Positions 28,401-43,400 of a DNA stretch of 64,000 nt are shown here, one piece after another. The DNA is from Clonostachys chloroleuca (lineage: Eukaryota; Ascomycota; Sordariomycetes; Hypocreales; Bionectriaceae), in the NCBI GenBank assembly GCA_037952775.1, contig JBANAY010000001.1, positions 1,302,001-1,366,000 of the forward strand. Direction: 5' to 3'. The number at the start of each line of letters is the position of its first letter. Positions within the stretch are counted from its first letter, which is position 1. The position numbers and the translations under genes are program-made. Under the pieces are notes generated by a model. It saw only the letters and a list, made by a program, of their open reading frames with translations. It was not told the origin of the DNA and ran no database searches.

Positions 28401-31400
28401 TGACAGCTTATGAACAGTATGGCCTCCAAAAGATCGCCAGAGTTAGTTCGGATGCTCGAGATGCTTGTCAATTTACCACGCTCATGGTCATTCGCCCGAA
28501 GCCGTTCCTTGAAGAAGGAAGTGACTACACGATTTTGGAGATCGGTGAAGCCACAAAAATTACCGAAGAGGAAATGGTGAACTACTTCAATTATCCATTG
28601 GTGTTGGAGGCAGATCTCATGAAGGGACACATCAAAGTGCGACTCTGTTACGATATTCGTGTTTTGTCGACCGAGTTAGTTGATGCCATTAGTGAGCAAT
28701 TGGAGCTTGCTGTCAAACAACTGTTCGCAAAGCCATCAGTTCCGATTGGAGAGATCAATCTCGTTGGAGAATCTGACATACAGCATGCTCTAAGCCATCA
28801 AAGTATGAGGCCATCAACCAACCGGCTAATCCATGAGATGATTCGTGAGCAAATTGCCAACACTCCTGACCTCCCCGCTATCACATCCTGGGACGGAGAT
28901 ATGAAGTACCATGAGCTCGGCTACTATGCAGAGCATCTTGCCAGTCACTTGAAGACGCTTGGCGTCGGTCCAGAGGTGTTCGTACCAATTTGCTTTCCCA
29001 AGTCCATGTGGGCTGTTGTCTCAATGATTGCTGTAAACATGGCAGGTGGAGCATTTGTACCTCTCGATTTCAATTCACCAGCTGCACGTTTGAAGACAAT
29101 TCTGACCGATACGAACTCGAAGATTGTTCTCGCAGCGCCCTCATATGAGGAGCTAGCGAATGCCTTGGAGGTTGATGTCATTCTTGTTGATGAAGCCTTT
29201 ATTCGAGCTCTCCCAGAGCCCGAAGAACTCCCCGTGAAATCTTCCGCGACATACCAAAACGCTAGCTTTGTTATGTTTACTTCGGGTTCAACGGGCAAGC
29301 CGAAGGGAATGGTCTTTGAACATCGGAATACATGCTCAACGTCAAACAGCCATGGAGCAATCCAGGGCTGGGGTCCAGGAACAAGGGTGTTTACTTACTC
29401 TGCTTACACCTTTGACATTGGCGTTATTGATGTTATGGTCTCTTTGTCCCGCGGTGCCTGCCTCTGCATACCCTCCGAATGGCAGCGTTATAACGATATC
29501 CACGGTGCAATCAATAAAATGCAGGCTAACTGGTCATTCTTTACTCCCACGCTTGCGAGACTTGTTAGTCCGGCAAGGATTCCTACGATTCAAAACGTAG
29601 GGTTAGGTGGTGAGAACGTGACAAAACAAGTCGTAGATAATTGGAAGGGTCACGCAACGCTTCATAATTTATACGGTCCTGCGGAAGCTTCTATCTGTGG
29701 CTGGATTGCCGACGTAGGTCTGATATCCAAGCCAAGCAATATTGGAATTCCATCCTCGTGCGCGTGGTGGATCGTTAACCCCGAAAATCCTCGACAACTC
29801 GTCCCCATTGGTTGTGTTGGAGAATTGATGATTCAAGGTCCTATGATGGCTCGTGGATATATAGGCGCGGATGAAAAGGCCCAGAAGGCATGGCTGCATA
29901 ATGTTGATTGGCTTCCTGGAGACATGCCGAAGAAGGCATATCTTACAGGAGATCTGGTACGCCGTCTTGCTGATGGGACTTTCGAATACTTGGGTCGGAA
30001 AGACGATCAGGTCAAGCACTACGGTCAGCGAGTTGAGCTGGGAGAGATCGAGTCTCACATTGAGGATGCTCTCCCCAGCAACATGAATGCCATCACTGAC
30101 TTCATCCACGAAGAGACGGGGTCAAATACTCTGGCGGCTTTGATATGGTACAACACCGGGCCTTCTGCCGATCTCCCGTCACTTGAGCTTGCCGAGGTAG
30201 TTACAGACGAAATGAGAGACACGATGGCGAAGCTTCAAACTCATTTGAGTCGTGCCCTCCCCAGCTACATGTTGCCTAGCCTTTATTTGTTTTTCAACGG
30301 AACTCCTGACAAAATGGCCTCTGGTAAGATCGATCGAAAGAAGCTTCGCGCCCTGGCGCGATCCGCAACAACCAAAGACAAGCTTCGCTTTTCCAACGGT
30401 GAGAAAGCGTTTGAGGAACCAGTAACCGAAATGGAATTCAAGATTCGTGACCTCTGGGCTCAGATTCTTTCCATCAACGCTACCGATATTGGGAGGCACG
30501 ATAGTTTCCTTCGAGTTGGCGGTGACTCTGTTAGCGCGATCCAACTGGTTTCCGCCGCAAATGAAATCGGAATTGCTCTCACCGTTGAGATGATTTTCAA
30601 GGACCCGAGACTTTCGGCAATTGCCGGCGGAAGTTCAAGTGTAGACAAGGCGCTATACGACACAGAGCCATTCGAACTTCTTTGGCCGCAAGACATTGAG
30701 AACATTCTGTCAGTCATTCAAGAGCAGTGTAATATCTTGGACCGGAGCGTTATAGAGGACGTGTTCCCCTGTACGAAGATGCAAGAAGGTCTTCTAGCTC
30801 TGGCCTCACGCAACTCGGGATCTTACACTGCCCGTCAAATCTTACAGCTCTCACCAGATGTGGATCTCACTGCTTTCAAATTGGCTTGCGAGGCAACTGT
30901 GGAACTGTGTGGTAATCTGAGGACGAAGATCGTACAGGTGGACGGCAACTCTTACCAAGTTGTCCTAAACGAGGCCCTCACGTGGCACAATACAGATAAT
31001 CTTCCACTGAATGAGTACCTAGACTTGGCACGCGGTATCAAGATGGGGTATGGAATCCCGCTCAGTTACTTTGCTATCGTGGAGGAAGATGACAAGAACC
31101 GCTTCTTTGTTTGGACTGGTCACCATGCCATATACGATGGCTGGTGTATTCAGATCGTTCTCCGTACGCTCTCTGAAGTCTATCACGGCCTCACCGTCTC
31201 TCAACCGTTGCCCTTCAGCCATTTTGTCAAGTTTGTGAATGACATTGACAATGAAAATGCAAGCGAGTATTGGCGACACCAACTACAGGATGCCCAGCCG
31301 GCATCATTCCCGCCACGAGGCCACAATGACACCAACGGGAACCGGTACTTCAGCACGACTGTACCTTGTCCTCCATCCGCCGACAATTCAATCACTAAAG

Positions 31401-34400
31401 CAACGCTGATCAGGGCGGCCTGGGCCATTGTGCTTGCTCAGCATTCAAACAGTAACGATATTTGTTTCGGTGCAACTGTCTCGGGCCGTCAAGCTCCCGT
31501 TCCCGGCATCGAGAGTTTATCTGGGCCTACTATTGCCACTGTGCCGGTTCGCATCCGGCTAGACAAGGAAATGAACACAAACTCGTATCTCCACTCAGTT
31601 CAATCTCAAGCTATAGATATGACTCGTTACGAACAATTTGGGTTACAGAATATCTCTAAGCTCGACGCGGAGACGAAGGACATTTGTGACTTTTCGAGTT
31701 TATTTGTCATTCAACCAGCTCGGCAGTACGTCGATTCAGATGACGACTCGCTATTTGTGCCTTTGCAAGAGACTAAGATCACAATCGAAGAGTCTCTTGA
31801 TGGATTCTCGGACTATCCTCTTATATGCCAAGTGATGCTTGGGGACAATTCCTTGGGCCTTGAGTACAGCTACAAGACAGGGTTGGTGCATGAGTCTCAG
31901 CTCGTCGCTATTTCACACCAACTCAGCCATGTGATTGAGCAACTTGCCAGCCAAACTGGTACCACGCTTTCTGATATCTCAGTAACGGGGCAATGGGATC
32001 TCCTCCAAGCCCAGGCTTGGAATAAAGCCCCTCTCGCATCCGACCTTTGCGCTCATGAATTGATTTCCCAGCATGCTAAGACTCGCCCAACAGCAGAGGC
32101 AATATACTCCTCAGAAGTATCACTGTCATTTTTGGAGCTTCATGACTTATCCACGAGGCTTGCCACTCATCTCTCTTCTCTCGGCGTAGGACCAGATACA
32201 GCCGTACCATTCTGTTACGAAAAGTCTCCTTGGGTTGTTATCGCGATGGTGGCCATTATGAGGGCCGGGGGCTACTTTATTCCTCTAGATCCACAGCAGC
32301 CTGTAGACAGACTGAGGGAGTTGGTTAATGATGTTGGTGCTAAGCACATCATTGTGTCCCCGGAGACGGTCAACGTGTGCCGTGGCTTGGCTCCCACTCT
32401 CGTCGAGCTATCTCAGCATACAGTGCTCCAGCTTCCCAAGACACAAGGCGGCTCTTCAGAAGAGGTGATCGTGTCTCCACGAAATGTGGCCTATCTGTTG
32501 TTCACTTCTGGCTCAACTGGAAAGCCTAAAGGTCTCATGGTGGAGCATGCCGCGCTCAGCGCTGCGGCTGTTCATGGTCACGGAAGGGAATATGGATATG
32601 ATCATTCAACTCGCATGCTGCAGTTTTCACATTACGTCTTTGACGCCAGCATAACTGAGATCATCTGCGTTCTAATACGAGGAGGCACGGTGTGTGTTCC
32701 TAACGAGCTCGAGCGGCTTCAGGGGACAGTAGAGTTCATGAACAAGGCTCGGGTCAACATGACGCTACTAACCCCATCGTTCGCGAAGACATTGAGTCCC
32801 ACTAGCTTGCCAAACCTGAAGAGACTGATTCTTGGTGGAGAACCCGTTACAAGAGACGTCATTGATAAGTGGTTTGACCACGTGGATGTGCTCAACGCTT
32901 ATGGGCCTGCGGAAACTTGCGTCTGCTCGAACGTCTATCACTTCCAATCTAAATATGACGTTCCCGGGATAATCGGATTCGGTGCTAACACTACCTGCTG
33001 GATTGTTGATCCTGCCAATCACCAACAGCTAGCACCCATTGGCTCCGTCGGTGAACTTCTGCTCCAAGGCTATGTCGCTCGCGGATATATCAACAATGAA
33101 ACGCAGACCAGTAAAGTGTTCTTTGACACAGTCCCCTGGCTTGGTCCATCAAAGCCCTCAGATGGCACCAGGTTTTACTTGACCGGTGATCTCGTTCGAT
33201 ACCAGCCCGATGGAACGCTGGAAATTCTTGGTCGCAAGGACACGCAAATCAAACTCCGAGGTCAGAGAATTGAACCAGGAGAGATTGAATACGCCATCAA
33301 GAAACTCCGCCCAGAGCTCGATCATATCGCTGTTGATATTGTCAAAACGGATTTAGGCGACTTTCTCGTTGCTTTCTTCCCCCAACCTAGCTTGGAAGCT
33401 GACAGTACTGAGTTTTTCGGCACGCTCAATCCCGCGGAGCAGACAAGTATCCAGCAACTGTCTTCTGATTTGAGTTCAACTCTGCCAAGGTACATGGTGC
33501 CTTCGCACTACTTACCAGTAAAGACGATGCCATTTATCAACGCCATGAAACTTGATAGAAAGAAACTTCAACAGATGGCAACCACTCTAACGTCGGAAGA
33601 GCTATCGTCTTTCACGTTGCAGCACACAAAAGCGGCGCCCACAACAGAACTGGAGTTCAAGCTGCGCGACATTTGGGCCAAAGTACTCAACATACCGGCG
33701 GACCGAATCGGCAAGAGTGACAGCTTCCTGCAAATTGGTGGTGATTCCATTTCCGCTATTCACCTAGTGTCACAAGCACAGACCGAAGGTATTGGGCTGA
33801 GTGTGCTGGACATATTCAAGGACTCCCGTCTTGAAACCATGGCCAGCTACTGTTCGACTCTGGACTCTATTACAACACACGACAAGATCGATCCATTCAG
33901 CCTGCTCTCCGACAAGGTTGCTGATGTTGAGAAAACCAAGGCAGCCATTCGCAAGGCGTGTGACTTGAAAGGAGAACATACAGTGGAAGACGCATACCCC
34001 TGTACACCTCTTCAGGAGGGTCTTATAGCACTCTCTGTCAAGCAGCCCGGTTCTTATATTGCCAAGAATGCATTTAATCTATCTGCTGATGTCGACATTG
34101 GAAAGTTCAAGACTGCATGGGAGCGAGTCGTCAGCCTCTGTGCCAATCTACGGACCAGGATCGTAGAATCCAACGGGAAGCATATTCAGGCAATCATTGA
34201 GAACGATGTCGAATGGGATACTTCCCATCCCTCTGATCTCTCTCAAGCATTGGAGTTGTCAACGCAGGTCAGCATGGGTTACGGATCCCGGCTGAGTCGG
34301 TATAGTATTGGTCAGAATCCAGACAACAACCAATACTATTTCCTTTGGCTCTGCCACCATGCAGTTTTTGATGGCTGGACCATGAGTGTTGTCATGGATT

Positions 34401-37400
34401 TATTGTATCGGTCTTACTACGACCAGGAACTTCCTTCTATCCGTCCGTACGCTAATTTCATATCATATGTCATGGATATGGACCTGGCAGCAACTCAAGA
34501 GTATTGGAAAAAGTCACTGCTCGGTGCGCAAAAGACAGCATTCCCGCCCAATAAATCCTCCCATAAACAGGGCCCCTCTCGCAGTTTCACACAGTCGATC
34601 CAGTTCCCCAAGTCGACTGCCACGTCAATAACCAAGGCCACAGTGCTACGAGCGGCCTGGGCTATTGTGCTCTCTCGTTACTGCGAGACCAACGATGTTA
34701 CGTTTGCAGCTACAGTTTCGGGTCGAAACGCTCCCGTGGTAGGCCTCGAGTCAACACCTGGTACAGTCATCTCAACAATCCCCGTCCGTGTTCGATTAGA
34801 TGAGGATCAAACGGTCAAAGCGTTCCTGCAGTCTGTCCAGTCACAAGCTTCTGATATGATTCCATACGAACAATTTGGTCTTCAGAATATCTCCAAATTG
34901 AGCCCCGACGCTAAAGAAGCTTGCGATTTCTCAAGTTTAATGGTTGTCCAACCTGTCCAACAAATGGGCCTCGCCGGAACAGTTAACGACCAACTCCTGC
35001 TACCGGCAGTCGCTACTATTAAAGGCAACGAAAAGTCTTTGCAAGGATACTTCAGCTACCCATTGGTGATCCAAGGTGCGCTGTCAGATCTAGGGGCTGA
35101 ACTTTTCCTGACATACGACTCCGGTCTTCTGCAGGAGCGTCAGGTTCTTGGGCTTTCAGAGCAACTTGCACAAGTTGTACAACAATTATCCACGCTTATT
35201 GATGTCAAACTTGGCCATCTTTCGATGACATCGTCTTGGGACATTGAAGAGGCGAAACGGTTCAATTTGAACAGGACTCCTCAGATCATTGACAGCTGTA
35301 TCCACAAGGTCATTGAAGCGCAAGCAATGCACCAACCTAAAGCTCCGGCAATTCATGCATGGGATTATCAGTTGACGTATTCTGAGCTCAACGGGTATGC
35401 AAACCAGCTGGCACATCATTTGATTCAAACGTTCGGAATCAAATCTAGAGACGTTGTTCATGTCTGCTTCGACAAGTCAGCTTGGTATTATGTGTCTATC
35501 TTAGCGATCAACAAAGCCGGTGCCGTGTGGTCGCCTCTAGACCCCGCACACCCAACCCATCGCAAGCAATATCTCGTTGGTAAAACAAGGTCCGTCCTTA
35601 TTTTGGCATCAGAGCATCTTCAGACCAGCTGTGCGGATCTAGTACCGAATGTTCTTGCTATCACAACTGATCTTATGCTTCAACTTCCACATGATGCAAC
35701 CGTAGGCCCGATAATCGCGACCTCTCCTGACGATATTGCCTATATTCTCTTTACTTCCGGCAGTACAGGTGTACCAAAAGGTTTTGTTATGTCTCATCGC
35801 GCACTATGCACCAGTCAAGCTGCGTTATCTGGAAGACTTGGCTTGAACCAGAGAATCAGGATGCTGCAGTTTGCGTCCTATGTCTTTGATTTCTCGATTG
35901 GTGAAATCTTTCATTGTCTAGGATCTGGAGGCTGCCTTTGTGTTCCTTCAGAAGATGACCGATTGAATGATATAAGTCGGTTCATTCGCGATGCCAATAT
36001 CAACTGCGCCTACCTGACACCGTCATTCACGCGAACGATCAACCCTGAGCAAGTTCCGTCGCTCGAGATGCTCGTTTTTGGCGGAGAGGCCGTAACCAGG
36101 GATGTATTTGATCAATGGTTTGGCAAGGTTCAATTGCTCAATGCTTATGGCCCCGGCGAGGCAAGCACTATTTCAACCATTTACGAGTACCAGTCTAGTG
36201 CAGACTCTGCCGGTAATATCGGAACACCTATCGGATGCATGTGCTGGATTGTTGACCCTCAAGACTCTTCTCGACTTGCGCCTGTGGGCACCGCTGGAGA
36301 GCTCATTATTCAAGGGCCTGGGCTTCTTTCTCACTACCTTGGAGATCTAGAGCGAACACGGGAGTCGGTAATTGAACAAATACATGAGTGGGCTCATGAC
36401 AGGAACAAGCCATACATGGGAAGAGCCTTCAGATCCGGTGACCTATGTTTCTATCGACCGGACGGAAATATTGAATTCGCCAGTCGAAAGGATACTCAAG
36501 TCAAGATCAGAGGTCTCCGTGTCGAACTAGGGGAAATTGAACACCATATACTCTCTCTTCTGGAGGGAGTATCTCAAGTTGTTGCGGATGTTGTTCGATC
36601 TGGAGACTCTTCCAATGTTGTGGCCTATTTTTCGTACTCCGACTCGAACAAGGGCGACTCGACAGACCTATTCTCCGAAATCACACCAGAGCTTTCCTCC
36701 AAACTGACCAAGCTCGTCGGTGAACTGAAACTCGTCCTTCCAAGTTACGAGGTTCCTTCCATTTTTATTCCTTGCAACCACATTCCAGTGAATACATCAT
36801 CTAAACTTGATCGTAAGATACTAAAGGAGCGTACCAATCTATTAGACCGAGAGAAGCTCCATCACTACTCTCTTGTTAGTTCTTCTAAACGACCAACTGA
36901 AACCGAAATGGAAGCTCGCCTTCAAGCTGTCTGGGCGTCCGTTCTTGGGTTATCAAGAGAGGACATTGGTCGAGATGATAGTTTCCTGCAGATAGGTGGT
37001 GATTCTATTTCTGCAATCCACGCTGTTGCGGCGGCCAGAGAGGCTGGGATCCAGACAGCGGTCAACCACATTTTCAAAGATCCGCGGCTCTTTATGGTTG
37101 CTTCCCTTGCCACTAATGTGAGTGCTGAGGATGAGAATGATGACCATAGCATTAGCCAGCCCTTCGACATGATACCTACACAACTCCATGATGTAGAATG
37201 GGCAAAGGAAGCTCGCAGTCTTTGCCATCTTCAGCCTGATGAGGTGATTGAAAACGCAATGCCCGTAACGGCGTTCCAGGAAGGACTAATGGCCCTCGCT
37301 GTCAAGCAGCCTGGCTCCTACATCGGTCAATGGATATACAAGATCCCTGATAACATTGATATTCCCCGATTCAGGGCTGCTTGGGAGCGAACCGTCAGCA

Positions 37401-40400
37401 TCTGCAGCAACTTGAGGACAAGGATCATCAGTATCTCGCAAACGATTCTTCAAGTAATCATCAAGGATGACTTTACCTGGGAGCAGACTGAAGGCCTTAT
37501 TCTCTCCGAGTACATTGAGAAACTAAGCAACATGGAAATGACTCTTGGCACGCGACTCAATCGCTGGGCGTTGATCGAGGAACCGTCAGGAAACAACTAT
37601 TTTGTCCTTGCTGCTCACCATTCCACGTACGATGGCTGGACAATGCGACTTCTTCTTCGCACAGTGGTCGAGGCATATACCCAGCCTGACATTCTTGGTC
37701 CCAAATCATTTGACAGGTTCGTCAAGTATACTCAATCCTTGGATCAAGACGCTGGCAAGCGGTATTGGCTTGACCAGCTCAAAGATGCCAGCCGGGCCAC
37801 ATTCCCCAAATTCAGCCAGAACAAGTCTGAAGACAGTAAAGCTCAAGTCATCAATAAGTCTATCGCTCTGCCGCCCTCGTCTCATACATCAATCACGAAG
37901 GCTACAATCATGAGAGCAGCTTGGTCGCTTATCCTCGCTCAATACTGCGATACGGATGATGTGTGCTTTGGCACATCAGTTTCTGGCCGTCAAGCTCCAG
38001 TTTCTGACATTACTGAGATCGCCGGACCGGTCGTGGCCACGGTTCCAGTGCGTGTACGGATCGACCGGCAAATGTCTGTTTCAGACTTTCTACAGGATGT
38101 TCAACTTCAAGCAACTGATATGATAGCTCACGAGCAATTCGGCCTTCAAAATATCTTGAAGCTCGATGACACAATCCGTGACGCATGTGCTTTCTCCAGT
38201 TTACTTGTTATTCAGCCCTATGAAAAGATGGCCGAGATGGGTAGCGAATCCGGTGCAATTCTAGTCCCATACGCTCAAGATGGGGAGTCTCAGTCCATGG
38301 ATGGATATTTCAGCTTCCCTCTTGTTGTTCAAACACTGATCTCGGATCAACAAATCGAACTAAACTTAACCTACGAGTCAGGATCATTGAGCGAACGAAC
38401 CATGACTGGGTTAGCTAACCAGCTCGAGCATGTCATCAGGAGCTTAGCCGCCGAAACAACCAAGTCTCTGCAGGATTTAACAATGGCCAGTCCATGGGAT
38501 CATCAACAGGTGACGGATTACAATCACGAAATTGCTGAAGTCGTTGACTCGACTTTCCACGAGCTGGTATCGGAACAAGCCCGAGCTCGCCCCGACTCAA
38601 TCGCAATTCAAACCTCCGAAGTTGCGTTAACTTACCAGGAGCTAGATAAGTTATCTGACAAGCTTGCAGCCTATTTAAAAGCTACTTACGCAGTCTCACG
38701 AGGCGACTTTGTTCACGTCTGCTTTGAGAAGTCTGCCTGGCACTTTGCGTCCTTACTGGCAATCAACAAAGCTGGCGCAGCTTGGGTTCCTCTTGATCCT
38801 TCTCATCCGCTTGAACGGCAGAAGCAGGTAGTTTCTCAGACTAAGGCTAATCTGATCCTCACTTCAACGCTACATGAGGATCTCGGTGCCAAACTTGTGG
38901 GAGAGGTTGTCGTAGTCACAGCCCAATTCCTCAACAGCCTTACTCTCTCCAAGAGCTTCCGGGCAGCATCGTCACCGGGCGACGCCTGTTACGCTCTATT
39001 TACTTCTGGTAGTACTGGAACGCCAAAGGGTTTCGTTATGGAGCACCGGGCAGTTTGTACGAGTCAGAGAGCAATTGGCAACAGGCTTGGCCTTACCCCT
39101 AAAGTTAACATGCTGCAGTTCGCAGCGTTCGTATTTGATCTGTCAATTGGTGAGATCATCGGTCCTCTCATCACTGGTGCTACCATTTGCATTCCCACGG
39201 ATGAGGTTCGTATGAGTACTCAAAGTTTGGTTGACTTCATCTCCAAGAATGGAGTCAATTGGTCATACTTGACCCCGTCATTTGCCCGAACCATCAAGCC
39301 CGAGTCAGTTCCTTCTCTTGAACTGCTACTCTTCGCTGGTGAGGCTGTTCCTCGAGACGTCTTTGAGACCTGGGTCACAAAGGTGCGTCTTATCAATGGA
39401 TGGGGTCCCGCAGAGACATGCTGCTTCAGCACCTTGCACGAATGGACCTCGGCAGACGAATCGCCCCTTACCCTCGGACGACCTGTTGGTGGTCTCTGTT
39501 GGGTAGTTCAAGCAGATAATCCCCAGAAGCTGGCTCCGATAGGCACTCTTGGTGAGGTTGTTATACAAGGCCCAACTCTGCTTCGAGAGTATCTGGCAGA
39601 CCCAAAGAAAACGTCGGAAACTATCTTCACAGACGTGCCTGGGTGGGCATACTCGGGAGACGAGCATTGGGGCCGTTTCTACAAGTCAGGCGATCTTTGC
39701 TTCTACAATTCTGATGGGCTCCTAGAGTTTGCGACACGAAAGGATACTCAGGTCAAAATTCGAGGCTTGCGCGTTGAGCTGGGTGAGATTGAACATCAAA
39801 TTCTCTCCAATCTAACCACGGCCCGCCAAGTTGCTGTTGATGTTTTGAAGACTGATGTAGGGACTAGTTTGATCTCTTATATCTGCTTCAGTAGCCGGAG
39901 CAGGATCTCACAGCAGTCCAATGACTATCAGGATCTATTTGCGCCAATTGACAGCACTCTCCACAGCGATTTGTCCGCAATGGTGAGCAGGCTGCAAATT
40001 GTCCTTCCCCGATATATGATCCCTACTTTCTTCGTCCCGTGCAATTACATGCCATTCATCACATCCTCCAAATTAGACAGGAAGACGCTCCGCGCCGAGG
40101 TCGGCAAGCTGGGTCAGGCCCAAATACACGAATATGCCCTCCAATCAGGAGAGAAGGAGTCACCACAAACAGCTATGGAAGTCCAGATGCAGAAGCTGTG
40201 GTCGATCGTACTGAATCTCCCAACTGAGTCTATTGGCCGCGGCGACAGCTTCCTCGCCCTGGGAGGTGACTCCATCACAGCTATCAACCTCATGACCGCC
40301 GCTAGAGAACAAGGTATCGAAATCAGCGTCAACGATATCTTCCGCGATCCTCGGCTCTTAAGTGTTTCGCTTGTGGCCAACAGTTCGGCTGAACCACTTG

Positions 40401-43400
40401 AAAAATCAACCGACATTCAACCCTTCGATCTGCTGTCCCCTGAAGAACGAAGTGTGGTGCATAGCGGTGCTCTTCAAGCTCAATGTGGCCTCTCTGAGTC
40501 ATCCGTAATCGAGGACGCTTTCCCTTGTTCTGCCCTGCAAGAGGGACTTATTGCTCTCTCGGTCAAACAAACGGGTTCATACATTACTAAGTATGTGCTC
40601 AAGGTTCCAGAACATGTAGACCTCGCTCAATTCAGAGTTGCATGGGATCAAACCGTGCAGCTTTGCACGAACTTGAGGACTCGCATCGTTTCTTCAAACA
40701 ATCGCTCCCTTCAAGTAATTTTCAAGGGTGAGGTTGCGTGGGAGTCCACGGAGGGACTCGGAGTAAACGATTTCCTCAAGACAACACAAAGCTACGAAAT
40801 GACCTTCGGTTCCCAACTCAGTCGCCATGCAATGATTACGGAACACGGTCAGACCTATTTCGTGTGGATCACACATCATTCTATTGTCGATGGATGGTGC
40901 TTGCAGTTAATCTTCCGCACTCTTCATGAATGCTACTGGGGACAGCCTCCCAACAGTCTGGCTCCGTATGCGGGCTTCATCAAGCATGTCCGTAACCTAG
41001 ACCTTGAGCAGGCCTCTGCCTTTTGGGCAAACCAGCTCGAGGGAGCCTCACGCCCTTCATTCCCTGCCAAGTCGACTAGCGATGAGCCTAATTTCAAATT
41101 CTTGGATCACAATATCAGCACTCCTTCGATGGTGGGAAGCTCAGTTACGAAAGCCACTGTGCTCAGAGCTGGTTGGTCCTTTGTTCTCTCACAGCACTGC
41201 AACATCGACGATATCTGCTTTGGCGCCACACTTTCTGGCCGGAATGCGGCTGTGGATGGTTTGCAGAATATGCCGGGTCCTGCTATTGCAACGATTCCTA
41301 TCCGCATCAAGATGGATCATAATGCTTCTGTGGCGAGCTTCCTGCAAAACGTCCAAGCCCAGTCCACTGAAATGACATCCTGGGAGCAGTTTGGTCTGCA
41401 AAACATCGCCAGGGTCAGCAAAGATGCAAGAGATGCGTGCGAATTTACCACCTTGATGGTGATTCAACCTAAGCAGCATCTTGATACTGACAACAAGGGT
41501 GTTATCATTGATGGAAACGAGGGAGTGAAGACAACTGAACAAGAAATGGTCAACTATTTCAACTATCCCCTTGTTCTCGTTTCCAGCCTTTACAAAGACC
41601 ACATTCATGTGAGCTTTGCTTACGACACGAATGTCTTATCACCAAAACTTGTCGAAGCTCTAGCTCATCAACTCGATCATGTCATGCAGCAGCTGTTTTC
41701 GAAGAGTACGCAGCTCGAGCCAATGAGCCAGCTGTCGCTTGTTGGGCCCTGGGATTTGGAGCATGCTGTGCGCCACCAGAACATGAAGCCATCTACCGAT
41801 CGCTGCATCCACGAGATGATCCGAGAACAGATCAAAAAGACTCCAGATCTACCGGCTTTGACATCATGGGACGGCGACATGACTTATGCAGAGCTTGGCC
41901 AACACTGTGAACGCCTAGCAAATTATCTGTTGTCTCTTGGCATCGGGCCTGAAGTCTTTGTCCCCATCTGTTTCAACAAGTCAATTTGGGCTGTTGTTTC
42001 AATGATCGCTGTTAATATGGCAGGAGGAGCCTTTGTCCCTCTGGACCCTTCGTCTCCTGTCGCGCGGTTAAAGGGTATCTTGAGCGACACCAACTCCACC
42101 ATGGTGCTTGCTTCACCAGAGTGCTTCGATACCGCGAAAGTTCTTGATATTCCAGTACATACCATCGACCATGAGTCAATCATCAAGCTTCCTGACCCAG
42201 TTTCGGCTATCCAATCATCCGTAACCTTTACCAACGCCAGCTTTGTCATGTTCACATCCGGCTCCACCGGAAAGCCAAAGGGGATGATCTTCGAGCACAG
42301 AAATATTTCGTCAACTTCCAATAGTCACGGTGTGATACAGAAATGGGGCCCTGGAACCCGAGTCTTCACCTACTCGGCGTATACATTTGATATCGGTGTA
42401 ATTGACGTGATGGTATCACTTTCGCGGGGAGCTTGTCTCTGCATTCCATCTGAGTGGCAACGCTACAACGATATACATGGAGCCATCAATTCCATGAAAG
42501 CCAATTGGTCCTTCTTCACGCCAACATTAGCAGGCCTCGTCAAGCCGTCTGAGATTCCAACGATTAAGAATGTAGGTCTAGGTGGCGAGAACGTCACCAA
42601 ACAGGTTGTGGATAACTGGCGTGGCCACGCTACATTGCACAATCTCTATGGGCCAGCTGAAGCATCAATTTGCGGCTGGATCGCCGACGTTGGCATTGTT
42701 TCAAGACCTAGCAATATTGGTGTCCCTTCATCATGTGCTTGGTGGGTCGTGAACCCTGAGGATCATACTCAGCTAGCCCCCGTCGGTTGTATAGGCGAGT
42801 TGATAATCCAGGGGCCAATGCTCGCCCGAGGATATATCGGTGACGCCAACAGCAGCGTGTGGCTACACGATGTTGACTGGGTACCTGGAAATGGGTCCAA
42901 GAAAGCATATGTAACTGGTGACCTTGTCCGTCGACTGGAAGACGGCACTTTTGAGTATCTAGGTCGAAAGGATACACAAATTAAGCTTCATGGTCAGCGC
43001 GTGGAGCTTGGAGAGATCGAATCTCGCCTCGAAGTTGTTCTACCACAGAACATGGCATGCGTCGTGGATACAATCATCAACGAAGAAGCGCAAACGAATA
43101 CTTTGGTGGCCCTCCTTTGGTATACCAGGGGTGAAACTTCTGAGGCTCCTCAACTCGAGCTCGTTGATGATGTGTCTGACGAAATGCGTGCTCTCATCGC
43201 TGAGATAGACTCTTCATTGAGCCTGTCGCTGGCCACGTATATGGTGCCAAGCATGTATCTAATCTTCCAAGGAATGCCAGAACGGAAGAGCTCCGGCAAG
43301 ATCGACAGGCGAAAGCTTCGTGCTTTAGCCCACGATGCTCCAGCGAAAGAAAAGCTCAAGTTTGCTCCCGGAGGCGGAGAAGCCGGTGCCCACGAGCCCG

